Below are positions 1-51,981 of a stretch of 64,000 bases of DNA, in pieces (the stretch's first letter is position 1; the number at the start of each line of letters is the position of its first letter). The stretch is taken from the NCBI GenBank assembly GCA_012295275.1, contig CM022675.1, positions 4,067,642 to 4,131,641 on the forward strand, written 5' to 3'. The DNA is from Chrysomallon squamiferum. Lineage: Eukaryota > Mollusca > Gastropoda > Neomphalida > Peltospiridae. The notes under the pieces were generated by a model. The model saw only the letters and a list, made by a program, of their open reading frames with translations, was not told the origin of the DNA and ran no database searches. Position numbers and translations under genes: made by a program.

Positions 1-3000
1 TGCTTGATTTGTAAAAATATATCTTAAAGGCTGTTCACAGATCCGTTTTTTATTTTTTATTTATTTATTTATTTTTTTCTGCTTCTTTATACTGGCAGTA
101 GTAGCAGTAAGATATAAAAAAATCACGAAACAGATATCGATAACAAATAAATAAGTTGAATAAAAAAATTAATAAAATAACAACAATACTACTACTATTA
201 CTACTACTACTACCACCACTAATAATAATAACAATAACAACAACAACAACAACAATAATAAAATAAACTTGATGAACTAGAACAGGAGTCTAATAATGAT
301 ATATGACATTTACAGCGTCCATTGGGTTCAGAGAGTATCCTTTCCTTTTTCATATTTCGTTGGGTTTTATTTAACATTTTAACTTCTATTGTTTTTAGTT
401 GGATTTTTTTCTTTATTTTATTTTGCTTTGTTTTCTGCTCCCTTATAGCTACTAGTACTGAAAATATTTATGAAAGGGAAGAATGAGAAATAACGATCTG
501 AAATAAATAAATAAAAATTTCACGAAATTTATGCCATTCAGTATGATAAAAATAAATAACTATTGCGAGATAGCGTACTTTCGCTCACTCTTAAGAAAGT
601 CGTGGAAAAGTGGCAGTCCTCTTACTGTCAGTGTAGGAAGGATGAAATAGTCTTGTGTTGTGCTCGCATCGGTCATACTTGTTTGACCCATTCATTTATC
701 TTGAAGAAGGATCATCCAGCTGTATTAAGTTTATTTCTGATCCATTTCAAGACTGTTTGCGTTTTCTATTTATTTATTTATTTATTTATTTATTTATTTT
801 ATTTTATTATTATTATTTTTTTTTATTTATGTGGGTTTTTTTTTGGTTTTTTAAACAGTCCCATTATATTCAGCTTATCATCCTGAATGTAAATCTGCCA
901 ATTTCGACTGCTGTGTCGAGACACTTGATGCTGTAAAAATATCCGTTATACGGCTGTTAATTAAGTCCGGTTTTTTTTTTCATTTTTTTTTTTTTTTTTT
1001 TTTTTTTAACTTTCTCTGTGTTTGAAGGTGACATGTCTTAAGTAAGGAACCGGATCCGTTTTTTAATTTTTATTATTATTATTATTTTTTTTTTTGCTGC
1101 TTCTTTATACTGGTAGTAGTAGTAAAATATGTTAAAAATCACGAAACAGATAACGACAAGTAAATAGGTTGAATAAAAAAGTTACATCATGGTTTGGTAA
1201 TATGAACAACCATCCTTACCCTTATCAGTGTAAATCATAAAAAGTTCTGAAAAATGGGCACAAAATAATTTAATTTGGAAGTTTAAACATTTCCGTGAGC
1301 TTACGGAAACATCCGATCGAAATCCAATATGGCACCGTCGAACGCCGATTAGTGTTTATAAACTTTTAAATACGTATGCCTTCGTAATGCAATCAATTCT
1401 ATATGTATTATTAAAAGTAATTTGGGGAAATATGTCATTTAATCAATGTCTCGTATACACAGATGTCCATTACTGAGTAGAAATTGCTGCAAAGGTCGAA
1501 ACCTTTTTTTCTTATTTTTGTTAACTTATATGTCATGCCGTCTCGTACACGTTTCGTACTATATATTTTTTTACATGTTACAACGATGTCGCCAGCCAAA
1601 AAATAAAACAATAATAAAATAAAATAAAATAAATAATTTTCACAGACACTGGCGCGTGAATATGAAGATGACTATTCTCATTAGGTACCATAATGTGGAC
1701 ACGTTACTCTGCTAAAACTCCACAGCGGACAGTTCTGAATTCATAGCTGTAATTCTTTTATATATATATTTATTTCCATTTTCAATGCATTAGAGGACGT
1801 ATTGACATGTAAAAAAAGCAAACTGATCACGTGTTATTTGAATGATTACCTTGATACATTCATTATAACGCTTGAACCAGTTTTACTCCAGAAAATGTTT
1901 TCAAAATTTAAAGGTCCGTCAACCGGCCTTATAAAATTTTTCATTAAAAATTAAATTTTCACTCTTTCGTTAAAACAAAAAGCTTTCGACTTCTAAAACA
2001 TGCACTATTATGTATGCAAACAATGAGTTTCCTATTTTTATATTTTAAAATAATCATTGGTCCATGCTACTGTTATAATGTCTTTTGTAAATAAAAGTGA
2101 TTATTTATTTATTAACATATATTTTTTTTTTTTTTTTTTTTTTATTAGAAACAGTCTAAATCTATGACAAAAAAGTTCGCCTGATGTAGTTATATTTAAA
2201 AACAAAAAAAAACAAAAAAGATAACACCAATTATAATGAATGACTGAAAATACCCATACATTTATAAAGTCGTATTATTAAATTCCTTTCTTTACTTGTG
2301 TTTTTTTTTTTGAGGAACGTTTGTTGTTATCCTGTGATCGTAAATATTCTCATGTTTTTGTTTTTGTTTAATAAACTGTGCGTGCAATTTATTTAAAATT
2401 CCAGTGGATTAATAACTAGCGAAAACCTAGTTTCTTACAAAATACAAGATTTAGTGGGCGAACTAGAATGTAGTAATTTTCGCGCGCAGAGACACAGACG
2501 TACGCTGCACAATACACACACATGCACAAGTATACACACAGAAAGACATGTACTCATACACTGAGAGTTGTGTTTTGTTGAACAAAAGAAGCAAAAACCT
2601 TTCTGCTGATTAAAATTGTTTGACATGACAAATATTTTATGGGAAAATTCATGTAATAGATATAATAGGGAAAAATTTATATTGCTGTTTTATTTAACAT
2701 AAATTCGTTGGCAATGTTGTTTTGGGTTTTTTTATTTTTATTTTTATTTATTTTTTATTTATTTATTTTTTATTATTTATTTATTATTATTTATTTATTT
2801 TTTTTTATTTTTTTTTTTTTTTTTACGTAAAATTAATCTATTATTGTTGTTGTTGTTTGTTGTTGTTATCTTATTTTATTTTAAATAAATTATGGCTCAG
2901 AAATTTTCTTTAGTTAATTTATTTTGTTACCTTTCGACACTTTTATTGCAGAATGACAATTTAAAATGATCTTTATCTCATCGTTATATACTAAAAAATA

Positions 3001-3659
3001 TCATATTTATTTTATTACATTTCATAAGTTAAGTTTATTATAAAAGGTAACAGTAAAACTTTAACAAATCTGAAAGTTTAAATATCATTAAATGCTTAGA
3101 TTTTATATGCAGTCATGTTTGTGAAAACTGATATTTAGCTACAATGTATGTTAATGATGATTTATTCATTTCCCAATCCGAACAGGATTCTTAGATTTGT
3201 TACATGGTGTTGTATTGACTTTCCTGTTTATCGTTGAATGCATGAAAAAAATCATAAAAGTGTTTTCACTGAACTGTTAAATAAAATATTTTTTCTTAAT
3301 TCTTCTTCAAGATATCAACATGAGCACATATAACATCTTTGGAAAACCTCATTTTGAAAATCAATATTATAAGAAAAATATGTAATTATAACTTTTTTAT
3401 ATATATATATATATATATCACAAAAAGAGAAAAAAAAATTGGAATAAAAAATAATTTTAAAAATTCCTAAGACTGTTGAGAAATGTACAAGAATTAAAAA
3501 ATAAAACAGTTTTAAAATATGTAAGATATTTATTTATTTATATATACGTATATATAATATATATCACAATATACAGAGAAACACGTACGTGTGTTTCTTT
3601 CACAAAAAAATATTGCAGACTACCCATATTTGGTTGAGTTCATAGAACATTTGATTGTG

Positions 3660-3692
<33 letters not shown>

Positions 3693-4883
3693 TGATTTTA
3701 ACATTCCTCCCAGACAAACACATACAAGACGTTTGATAAACAGATATACAAATCAAATTTACACACAAACACACATACATACAATGTTATATTAGTTGTC
3801 TAGTTTTTAACTAAACATTAAACAATGAAGTAAAATAAAAATCTAACAGAGGCCTACCAATCTAAACTATGCGTTTCAAAATGGTGTTGAAATTATTTTT
3901 TGTGGGTGCAAGTTTTGGCAAAGAAAATAAAAACTGAACAGTTACCCAAAATATTTGTTTATTCATTAATGTTTCACTTCATAGTTTATGTTACCCGTTT
4001 TACTGGCTTGGTGGAGACAAGTGGATCCAGAAAGAAATGGGGGATGATGAGAAATGTCTGAATAAATTTCTTTAATGTTTAATTCGGAAATTTAAATAAA
4101 TAAATAAGTAAATAAATAAATAAATAAATAAAAATGTTTAAATTAATTATTATTATTATTATTATAATTTTTTTTTTTTTTTTTTTTGTCAAACTTTGTT
4201 ATTTAAGATAGTATTTACAAAAATAATTGAAACCAAACCAAATTTAAAGAATTCGAGGTTCTCTCCAGAAGACTGGAACCACTTAAATCCAGAAGACTGG
4301 AACCACTTAAAACCACAAAACAATATAAACATAAGTAATATTAAAATAATAATAGCAGTAATTATTTTCATAAAAATAACACTTTTCTTAAAACTTGTTA
4401 ACAGTGAACTGACTGTTTGACATGAGTTAAGTAACATTACTAGCTAGTCTCAACACACAGAGAAAAATCTGACTAAGAGTAACCTGTTCAAACCAAACAC
4501 TGAATAAACCACTACTGTGTTTCTTAGTCTTCACTTTCATAACCTGTATCTGATGTATTAAAAATAATGGATACCATATTCTATGCTTCACATACATTAA
4601 GAAATTAAACTGGGAAAGTTGAACAAAATTTAAAAATAAAATAAAATAAAACTAATAAATAAATAAATAAATAAATAAATAAAAAATAATTTGATGATTA
4701 GCAAGTTAAACGACTGAAGTAACAAAACAAATGAAAGTAAGACATTAATAAAAATAAACAAATAGAGAATAACCTTATAATGCACCCACTGGAATATATT
4801 CATAAAGCCATTTTTTTTTTTTTTTTTAGTTCATTCCTTAATAAAAGCAGGCATAAAACACTGTCCAACATTTGATTTAACAA

Positions 4884-4917
<34 letters not shown>

Positions 4918-7900
4918 TATAAAATAAAAAAAAATAAAAATCCAAACTCATGTTAATAATAATAATAATAATAACTCTGTGATCAGTGTTTACACCTGCT
5001 GAAAATAATTATGAAGAGGCATGAAACTGTTTTATTTATTTTCTTTCTTTTTAAATTATTTTTTTAACTAAAATTATTTAATTATTGTAAAAAAATTTTT
5101 TTTTTTTTTTTTGGTTGATTATATTTCATTCTCCATGGTTGTTTTATTACTTCTTTTATTCTGTTGTTTTTTTTACATTTCATAATTTCTTTTATAATTT
5201 ATTAATTATTTAAAATATTAAAAACAAACACCTCCTTCATGATTATTTCCTAAAGACAATATTTAAAAAAGAAAACAAAACAAAAAAAGAGACTGAAAAA
5301 GAAATTGCAAAGTTACATTTAAACCCTCTGTTAGTACATATGAACCCGTATACAGAACATTCTTTTACTCATAATACCAGCCACCTGACTAAAGCAACAA
5401 CTATATACTGTTTATGCAAGTGAATTTATAAAGAGGTGCTTTTAGACAAAATATTAAAAGCTGTTTGACCTGCCATTCCCCAACTTCTGGTACAAGTGGA
5501 AAAATACAGTGGGTAATAATAACTCACTGTTTAAAAAACAAACAAATTTGAAGAATGTTGATGTGGATACTAAGCTAAAATTAAGCTATCTATGAAAAGC
5601 ACATTTCTAAATGTTCTTTTTTTCATGAAAGCATGTAAAACCACAATGTTAATTAAACTGACAAATGTAACAGAAAGTATTAAACAGATTTTACAAAATT
5701 GTTATTAAAAGGACTGTTTTAATCATAATCAAAATAATAATCAAAAATAAATAAATGTTTTAATATATTTGCTAGAAGAAAAAGAAAAACTTCTAGGTTT
5801 TCATAATATGCATTAAATTTAAAAAAAAAAAAAAAAAAAAAAATACAAGAGAAAACAAAAAACAGAATAGGTATCTAATATTCAAGCAGTTTTAGGTGAC
5901 ATACAATATAGTAATTATTAACAGAAAAGAACAAGCAAAAAAACAGCAAGAAATAGTTTTTTTTAAATAAATAAAAAAAATATATATATGTTAGTAGCTT
6001 ATGAATTTTATCTTAAACTGACTAGAAAAATCTTTCTAAATGGCAAAAAATGTGTTTTTTGTTTTGTTTTTTAATTATTATTATCTGCAATTTTTGTTCT
6101 TTTCTGGATGTTATTTAACAAAAAAAAAAGAAAGAAAAAAGAACATTTAGTTTTGATAATTAACACTCATGTGATAAATAACAAATATACACCTTAACAA
6201 CCCCAAATTCCAAGAGAAAAATTATAAAAGGGTGGATTATATCAACAATGGCAATAATAGAGAAAAAAAATGATATTCAAATTAACTATTTTCAAACTAT
6301 GAAATGTAATTTTATAAACAGCTGTTAAAAAAAAAAAAAAAAAAAAAAAAAATCTATAATTATTTTATTTCACTTTATTACTATCTTAAAATTTATTGTT
6401 ACTTTGTTTTTACATTATTCTAATATTTGCTTTATTTTTATTTAATTTTTATTTAATTTTTCTTTTTTAATTATACTTATAAAATAATAATAAAACATAA
6501 TATAATTATAAAAGATTTATAATTCTACCAAAAATGCCACGATCAAACCCCACCACCTTAAAATATTCTCAATGGAAATAATATAACAGGGAAGACAATC
6601 ACCTGTAAGATTAAATATGATAAATGTTTCATAAAGCAGTATTCTCAGTATGTGATTTACAAAAACTTGTTTGAGAGAGAGAGATACTTTAACATTAAAT
6701 GTGGTTTTAGAATAAAATAAAGTTTACAATGAAATGAATTTCTCAAACAAAAATATAATAAAAATTTAAAATAGAAAAAAAAAAATATTGTTGAAGTATA
6801 AAAGTCATTTTGACTGAGGTGTTCACAAAGACAAATTCAGTTACACACACAACAAGATGGTTTGATGAATCACATAGTGTGAAGACAGCTTAAACAATAC
6901 AGTTTGTATGCACGAATATAAACAAAACATCTGCTTTAAAATCATTCTGCCCTTGTTAGCATTTGCACAATGTATATAACAATAATCAGCAACTTTGACA
7001 AATGCAAAAATCAATAATAACACAATTACTATTAAAAAGACATCAACAACATACCGGTACCCTTTGTTATATAAAGTAATATTGGTACAAAAATATAAAT
7101 TTGTTTTTATTCACAATAAATTCCAGTTTGTTAAATATAATATCTCTACAAATCTATTTCTAAAACCCATATTTACAATTAACAAATAAATATTTTCTTG
7201 CAATAATAACTACATTACTGCTTTGTATGATTTTTGATTTTTGATTTTTATTTTTTTTTCTATTTTTTTTTTTTGTATCTTTGTCATTATTATTATAAAG
7301 AAAACGTTTTTTTAGGACAATTCAATTTATTTTTGGAATTTTATGTCTTTTACACAATGTAAATAAATGATATATGATTCCAAATCATTTTTTGGTTTTT
7401 TTTTTTTCTTTTTTTTTTTTTTAAATAATGCATATAATTACAGACTTAAATTTTCTACTCTTTTCAGTTAATATATTTTCTTTTAAAAACATAGTACATA
7501 ATTATAAACAGAAGCTGCGTATTAATTTAAATCTTAGTTTTACTTACAAAACAATTTATTAAACATTTTACAATTCAGCTAAAAACATTGTCTCGATCAT
7601 AAATATAAAATGAATTATTATAGAAAGCAAATGTAATGCAACTTTGTATTATTACAATAAATGTAAGAGCGAAAAAAAAAAAATAGTTATTACTATGTAT
7701 GCATGATACTGAAGTATCTCTATTAAAATTAATCTATAAGCATTATTCTGAAATACTTCTTTTTTAAAATTAAGCAGCCTTACTAAAATATTAGAGGTTG
7801 ACATGCAGTTGTATAATATTAGAATCAGTGATTTTTAAAATTTTTGACATTGACACATCATTGATATGAATGCTGCTTAATTTTAAATGCACTACATTTT

Positions 7901-8714
7901 AAATTATGTTCTCTATTAAAATATTTATACTGTTGTCCCTTGATTAGAAAGTCATCTGATCAATGAAAAAATATATTAATTATTTTCTGCAAAAGGTTTC
8001 ATTTTTTTATTATTATTATTAATATAATTTAAAAAAAAATAAGGTATAACTTTCAGAAAGATACTTTTATATTAATGCATGACAGCAAAACAGACATGAA
8101 ATATGAGAAGTACATGCATGTATCACAAGATCAGTTTGTTTAAATAAATATAAAAAAGAAAGATTGGCTTTTTGATATTTATCCATTTTATGCTAAAGTT
8201 ACTGTTGTTTATTTTGAAATTTACTTAAAATTTATTTACCATATGCTGCAGCAATAGCATAAAAAAAAAAAACTGAAATTGGGTAATATAACAATAATTT
8301 GATTACCAAGGACTGTGAAATGTTAGTGATGAAATAATTCAGAAGCTGTCTAGATTTAATCTGATCTTTTTTCACTAATGAGTAAACTGAAAAATTGTTC
8401 TAATTAACCAAGGGACAAAGTAAAATGAATATTTATCAAAATCATCATCAACAGATTTATTATTTTCTAAAAAAAACCACCCAGTCTATTCCACTCAAAT
8501 AACAACTACAAAAGAAAATTCATACAAAATACATGTAAAAATATAAACAACAATTTCACACTTTTTGATTTCTGGTGATCACTTTCATGTGATGGAAATA
8601 TAAAAATACTCAGTCTATGATGATAAGGTAATTATAAAAATATAAATGTCTGTTATAGATAATATTTACATATTTTGGTAATATAACTTTTTGAGAATTC
8701 TGTAAAAACGTAGG
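1..8714. other. 3' flank of the gene, AT-rich, no gene seen
   Basis: Poly-T and poly-A runs, (TA)n, (AAAT)n and a short (CA)n at 3,668-3,692. It probably includes the 3' UTR of the large gene in its right part. A short direct duplication of CCAGAAGACTGGAACCACTT lies at about 4,266-4,310. Open frames here are short and low-complexity. Confidence 0.6.
40..1184. repeat. Direct repeat pair about 1 kb apart
   Basis: About 130 bp at 40-171 recurs, diverged, at 1,053-1,184, sharing GATCCGTTTTTT, CTGCTTCTTTATACTGG, AATCACGAAACAGATA and GTTGAATAAAAAA. Could be the ends of a small mobile element or a simple segmental duplication. Confidence 0.75.
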
Positions 8715-45105
<36,391 letters not shown>

Positions 45106-45125
45106 GTTCACGTTGTTGGTAAAAT

Positions 45126-46081
45126 CTGAAACAGAAATGATAACGTCAACGACAACGACGACAATATGAATAACATACAGTTTCAAATGTTAAAAAGAAT
45201 ATGACACACAGAGATTAATATACACACATACGTATGTTAGTATGTCCGTCCTCAGCCCAAATATACATCTCTCTCTCTCTCTCTTATATAAATATATGAT
45301 TTCTAACTCTCTGCAGTTTCCTTTACTCACACCTTCTCCATTTTCACGTACAAAAGTCTTAAATGTATACATGCGTTCATATTGCCAAATAAAAATAAAT
45401 CTAACATACCCGTTAATAAGCGTATTAATATATTTCAACCATCACTGAAGATTAATTACTTTTACCACACTACATCATCAAACCCTTTTTTCTTTCTTTT
45501 TCTATTTTTATTTTTTTCTTTCTCTTAAGCTGATAATATTTACATCAAGCTTCAAATTACTTAAATTTAATCGTGGATGATCGTTTCATAATTTGGCTGG
45601 GTCAAGATAAATATTTTAACCTCCGCAAACATTACGTCAAGGTAAAAGGACACTTCTTTTTCCTTTTTTTTTTTTTATTTCTTTATTTTATTTCATTTTA
45701 TTTTATTTAAATTTTATGTTATTTTAATGCATAAATATTAATATATATATTTTTTAACGACAAATCAAGATATTGTTTCACTGTCGATACTTAATTTAGA
45801 TACCGAACACGTGAGTTTTGTACAACATACATACTGCAGAAAAGAAGGCCGCTGACGAAGTTGCACGAGCTTACAGACTAGCAGCAAGGACTCTTTTAAA
45901 TGTACTCATAAAACTACACAGTATAGCGACCCAGTGGCTAGAACGAGAAATGTCTAGTCAGCGAACCGAGTTTGGTTTGAACCATCAGACTTGAGACAGT
46001 GGTTTCCGTCATTTCATGTTCTCTGCTACTCCTCATCGTTAGTTTTATTTCTGCTGCTGTTGTTGCTGCTGCTGCTGCTAC

Positions 46082-46142
<61 letters not shown>

Positions 46143-48500
46143 TTAATTCGTCGTCATCATCACTACTAAAACCAGTACTATTATTGCTGCTGCTGCTGCT
46201 ACTAAGTACCACTGGTATTACGTCTACAACTTCTACGACTCCTTCTGCTTCTACTACTACCACTATTACACTCACTACCATTATTGCTACTTCTGCTACT
46301 ATATGAGAAGGTTATCACATAAGTACAGACACCTTCAAAATAAACGGATAAAAATATATGTGCAGAAAATACACAAATCACCTTGGAAGTGTTCGTGTCT
46401 TTACATATTTCGACGTCGCTGTTGTTGCTGGTTGTTTACGATTGTCGTAGGTGTTTCTGCTGCTTTTGACAAAGCTAATAAAATTGTACGAATCTGATAG
46501 TGTTCGGTGTTATTGTTGTTACTGTCGCTTTTGTTGTACTTATTGTTGACGTTGCTGATGTCCCTATTGACGTTAATTATCTTTAATTCAACAAAGGTAT
46601 TGGGTTTCGCTGCAGTTTTGTTGTTGCTGCTATTACTGTGGTCGGCGACGTTTCAAATAATGATTATTATGTTTATGTTAATTATTTTCTCCTTTAGTTA
46701 CGGTTTTCAACAAAAAAAAAATAAAAAAATAAAAAAAGGAAAAAAGGCTAAAACGCTAACAACAGCTGAACATCGAGTTCAAGAGATATTAACAACAACT
46801 GAATATTAATTAGATAATACGGGTGATTAAAGACCAGACTAACTCAGGTTAAAACATGCAGGTGAGGTTACTGGGAGTGTCTATTGTCTAGTAACAACAG
46901 AGTGATTATAATACAGTGTTGGGGGGGGGTCCCTCTTCAAACCTGTTTGACGCCTTGAAATACATATTATAGATTTTATTTAACTGTATTTTTTGTTTGT
47001 TTAGAAACTCACAATGTATATCTTTGTAATGTCCTTAACATATGAGTGACTATGTAGATATAGATATAGATAGATAAATGCAATACATACATACATACAT
47101 ATATACACACACACACACAGAGGTTATTTAATACTAATTATTTATTTCTGCGTTTCTTTTCTACTGACTTATTAAAATTACAACAGACATAAATAGAGAG
47201 AAATCATCATGCATGTATGAAATAACAAATCAGCGACATAATGTACAAGGATTATATTAATAATTGCAGTGCAATTTAGTATGAACTCCATAACTTTCTG
47301 TAAAACGATTTTAAAAAAATACGTCTGGATAATGAACCACGCGGAATAGTTAAAAGTCAGTGGCGAGAACTTCTCAAAACTTATCAGCCGATCGACAGCC
47401 AATCTTAGCGGGAGTTAAGTAAGATATTCCCTACGTTCCGCATTCGCTAATGACGAGTCCATTTTCGTAAAATAATGTCACACAGATGTAACGAGTAGCA
47501 ACGTCTCCAAGTTTCACAAAACAAATCTATAATATTATGTATAAATCGATTGCTAAGCTCTGATCAAGAGATCGTGTCAAACAAGTTTTGATCTGCCGTT
47601 TCACATTCGCGATTTCGTAACGTAATTCACTTAAACGTCCTGTGAAAGCTGAGCTATTCACATTCCAACAATTTAATTTTGTTTTTGAATTCACAAAACA
47701 AAACGTATTTCATTTCCTAGCAGTAAATAAGTTACATTCATGATCTCTTCTTGTTCTTGATTCTTTTTTTTTTTTTTTTTTGTATTGTTATTTAAATTAA
47801 ATCTATCTTGAATCGGGAACAAAAAGGAGATAACTACTTTACTGATCGATTTGGATCCAGGTGGAAGCATACAAGTTATAAACTAACTATTCACTAGCAT
47901 ATTTTCACCACCCGAAAATACATTAATAAATAAATAAAACGAAATGTGTACAAACCGTGCATGCTGTGTGTGTGTCTGTGTGTTTTTATAACCAAACGTC
48001 GCGTCAGGCGATTTGAAGAAATCGACACTACCAGCAGACGGCACTCTCAAAACCGACAGCGATTGTCTCGGCTGCACGAATATTACGTACCGGACGCCGA
48101 TACTTTGATTTATTTTTACACAAAGTTGTTAACTTCCAGTCACTGTTACCGAATACATTAATCAAAGATTTTTAATTATTTTTTTTTATGTCGTTTAACA
48201 AGAGGTAAGTTATTTTATCCTTAAAACATGTGATTACGCTGCACTGAAAATACTTTTTTTTCAGGTGTCGTTTTTAGTAATAGATATTTTTCTTCTTTTT
48301 AGAATCGTTGAGAAATTCTGGACTGTGGGAAAGTGCAGGTAAACAGCACCTTGCTTCTTACTGAATAAAACAGCTTATTATATAACAGCAGCAGGTTTCC
48401 TTTCGAATTACCAGTTGTGGTTCTTAAACATAATGAATAATGCCTTGTTAACTACAGATTACCAATATTTGAAGTTAATTCAGTAATTTCTTCCTTAACA
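45126..48500. other. Upstream flank or 5' intron, no gene supported
   Basis: AT-rich sequence with (TTA)n at 46,085-46,141 and scattered short frames without domain resemblance. It would be part of a 5' UTR intron if the acceptor at 45,125 is used. Confidence 0.5.
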
Positions 48501-48526
48501 ATGATTGCTCATTGGTATACGAATAA

Positions 48527-48528
<2 letters not shown>

Positions 48529-48614
<86 letters not shown>
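48529..48614. repeat. (CT)n array
   Basis: About 42 CT units preceded by a C run. Confidence 0.97.
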
Positions 48615-48616
<2 letters not shown>

Positions 48617-49100
48617 AAATAATTTATTTTAATCTTATGAGTTTCACGTTTTTGCTGACTATAAATACATCAAGGTCGATTTGTAATAAAGGTACGGGTG
48701 TATAATAATGATTTACTTATTCGCTTTCATTATGCAAGAGTGCATCCAAAAAACATTGCTTGTTTTATAGTTATAATTTATTTCAAGGAAAGGTTCTAAG
48801 GTCGTTGTATTAGATAAAACAGATATTTGGAAATCTAGACAACTGTTCGTTATATACTTACATTGCCAGAAGTGAACTTTATTTTCCCACCTTTTTTCTA
48901 ATTTATTATTATTGCTACTGCTGCTGTTATTGTTATTGTTGTCGTTATTGTTTTATCAGTAGTTAGTGTGTTAATGTTTTAGGAAGGTACTGTTTTATAG
49001 TAAAAATAACACGACAACAACGACGACGCCATAAAACATTAAAAAAAATAGCACGAAATGTTGTCGTTGTAAAACATCGTCGACGTAGTCCCGGCAGAAT

Positions 49101-49334
49101 ATGTCAGTAAATCCGGTCTACTGGATAATCCGTTATGAAAGGATTAGTGTTAATGTATTTGCCCGTTCAAACATGACCGATGTTTACAACGCCGGACAGT
49201 CATACAACAACAGAGAAGTGGTCAAAAGGAATGGCCAAGGTGTGCCTTTGGTCACCACAAACTGGTCCAGCCAAGCCAGTTTGACCAGGGGCTACTTAGT
49301 CAAGGACAAGAATGACAACGGTCGACAGTACTAA
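49101..49334 (+). other. Unrecognised 77-codon open frame
   Basis: Plus-strand frame with normal composition (MTDVYNAGQSYNN..., ending DKNDNGRQY) in a slightly more GC-rich island (about 49,090-49,500). No start context, splice site or family supports it. It may be chance or a transposon remnant. Confidence 0.15.
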
Positions 49335-51102
49335 CATATGGAACAATAGACTTAAAGCTGAATGAGATATTCACACACCGTGTACTCGACAAAGACCAAG
49401 ATATTTGGTCAAGAAAGAATTTTTCGTTCAACCGAACAGTATCAGTCTGAACTGTACGACTGACCAGATACAGGAGAACTGTACCGTGGACTACAGGCTG
49501 CATTACAGAGCATGTCGATTCCTTTCATATTTTAAACTAAATCCTCGTCATATTGATTTGTTTCACTGTAAGACATAATTCATTAAACAGAGGTGTGGTT
49601 AAATATTCTGAGATGAATTGCAGGGAAAATCCGGGTATGACTAAACGTGATCGCTATATTTTAAAAGAGAAAAAAACCGGACTTCGAAGAAATGAAAAAA
49701 AAAAAAAAGAAAAAAAGAAAAAGAATTGAAACGTCGACATAAAATGCATTAAGTTACAGACTTGGGTGCAGATATGTCCTCATTATGCAAAACAACACCA
49801 CAGACACCTAAATAATTCACATATAAAAATGTATGGCTAAACATAAATTCATTTCTTTTTTACCTCCGTACTGGATTTCTAATAGACATTTTGAAAACAC
49901 TAATGGGACTTTTTAAAATTCAGAACGTAAAGCTAACTTGTACGTATACAAAATGGTGAAGTGTTACATTTATTTTGTTCACGAAGTTCATATGTTTTAC
50001 CAAAAAGACATTTGCCTAACTTAATTCTAAGAGCGTTTTAATGTTGTTCTAAAAACCAATGTTGGACATGTACCTTGTACACGGCTCTTCGGTAATAATA
50101 TATCAAATCTTTAAAAATATATTAAAAAAACCCAGTTTTAATGTGATAACCTAGCAAAAAAAAAAAAGAAAATAGTAATAACATTGTAAAAAAAAAGAAG
50201 ACGGAAAACCAAAACAAAACTAAGCATGTTGCTGCTTGAATTATAAAAATTAAATACTTCAAGTGAAAGAAGCTGGTTATGTTTTTAACGTGATTTAATA
50301 AAAAAATGTTAAATGTGTTAAGCTGCTTACGTATTGCATTTCAGTGTAATATTAACAAATTTATTAAAAATGTAACAATAACGCAGCGTCATAACATGAA
50401 ACGTACGTTTCAAAGTAGCACATTTACAAACGTCATATTAAAACAGAGAACTGTTGATTACGTTGTACTGAACATAGAACTTGTGACGTAGCGACACCAT
50501 AGTGATTTTAATACGTCAGTCGTATTGCTTTAATCATATTAAACTTTCCTAAATTATGACAACGTTTAAACGATACGTTAATCAGTGTATTACTTCGATA
50601 TCATTACAGTATTGTACATTTAACTTCACCAGCGTTACCATACTTTTTTAAATATACTTTAAACAACGTTACAAAATCTACGTTTAAACTTAGTTCGTTA
50701 CAAAGTCTAACATTTAATATTAACTCATTACAGTTCTAACTGTTTTATCTTAACCACGTCCAGTCTCAAAAGCGTTACATCACGAACTATGTTACTTTTG
50801 ATAACGTTACAAATCAAACGTTTTATATATGTAAGTGTCATTTACCAGCACGTTTGTATATCAAGTATATTAACTCGGCTTAATGCAGATTCTTTATGAT
50901 TACTTTTCATTGTAGCTAGATGAGATTATTACTCTACTGGCGTGTATTAGGAGATAAAGTCTAGAAGAAGAAGAAGAAGAAAGTAAATAACTAATAAAGG
51001 AGGTTTTATGTTTTCTTCTCGTACGTTATTTTTTTTATTAACTTTTCAAACTGACATTTTCATTTCTTTTCTTTTTAAACTTGTTCATCTCTCTCTTATC
51101 TT

Positions 51103-51202
<100 letters not shown>

Positions 51203-51906
51203 GATTATTATTCTAAAATTAATCAACCACTTTTACATATTTAAAATAATGATTAACTGATCAATATTATTATTAATTTTTTTCTTTATCAGAAATGTGT
51301 ATAAGCTGTACTCACTGCGTCTCATGTTTTCTCTGTTAAGTATCCAACAATCTCAGTAAGTTTTTTTTTTTTATAAATTGTAAATAAATAAAATAAAACG
51401 GGTAGAAAAGTTTCTCTTTGCGATAAGTCCGACCAGCGGCTATCCTGTCTACAGGAGAGTTTAATTGAGAAAACACAAAATCCTCCGTTTCATTCGTTCT
51501 GTCTGTGCATGCTTGGCTTACCCTCAATACCCCAATGAAAGGCGGACGTCTCAATAAGACCCTATACCACGTGCCGCCTACCCGTACCTGTGAGATGAGG
51601 AGGTCAGATTCTGAGCGAGTATTGAGAAGCTCGTAACTGAGTCCAAAGCTTAGCGTGTTTACTGTTTATCACTCCTGCTGAATTATTTATCGTTCCGAAC
51701 AGAGCTCCATAAATTTAAAAAAGAAAGAAAAAAACAACAACACCAAAAGACCTGAAATTTTAACTGATTGTTTTTTTGTTTTTTTGGTGTGTTTTTTTTG
51801 GGGGGGGGTTGTTTGCATTGTATTTATTTCTTTATTTCTTTATTATTATTACTATTGTTAGTATAGTAGGAGGAGGAGGAGGAGCAGTGTACGAAATAGT
51901 AGTAAT

Positions 51907-51933
51907 AGTAATAATAGAAGTAGTAGTAGTAGT

Positions 51934-51981
<48 letters not shown>
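51907..51981. repeat. (AGT)n microsatellite
   Basis: About 24 AGT units with one interruption. Confidence 0.95.

Noticed and set aside
1288-1312. Palindrome TTTCCGTGAGCTTACGGAAA as a regulatory site
   Set aside because: Imperfect and single; nothing around it suggests an operator or a terminator.
45272-45283. Short CT run near exon 1 as part of the long-array class
   Set aside because: Only about six units, not comparable with the arrays beyond 48.5 kb.
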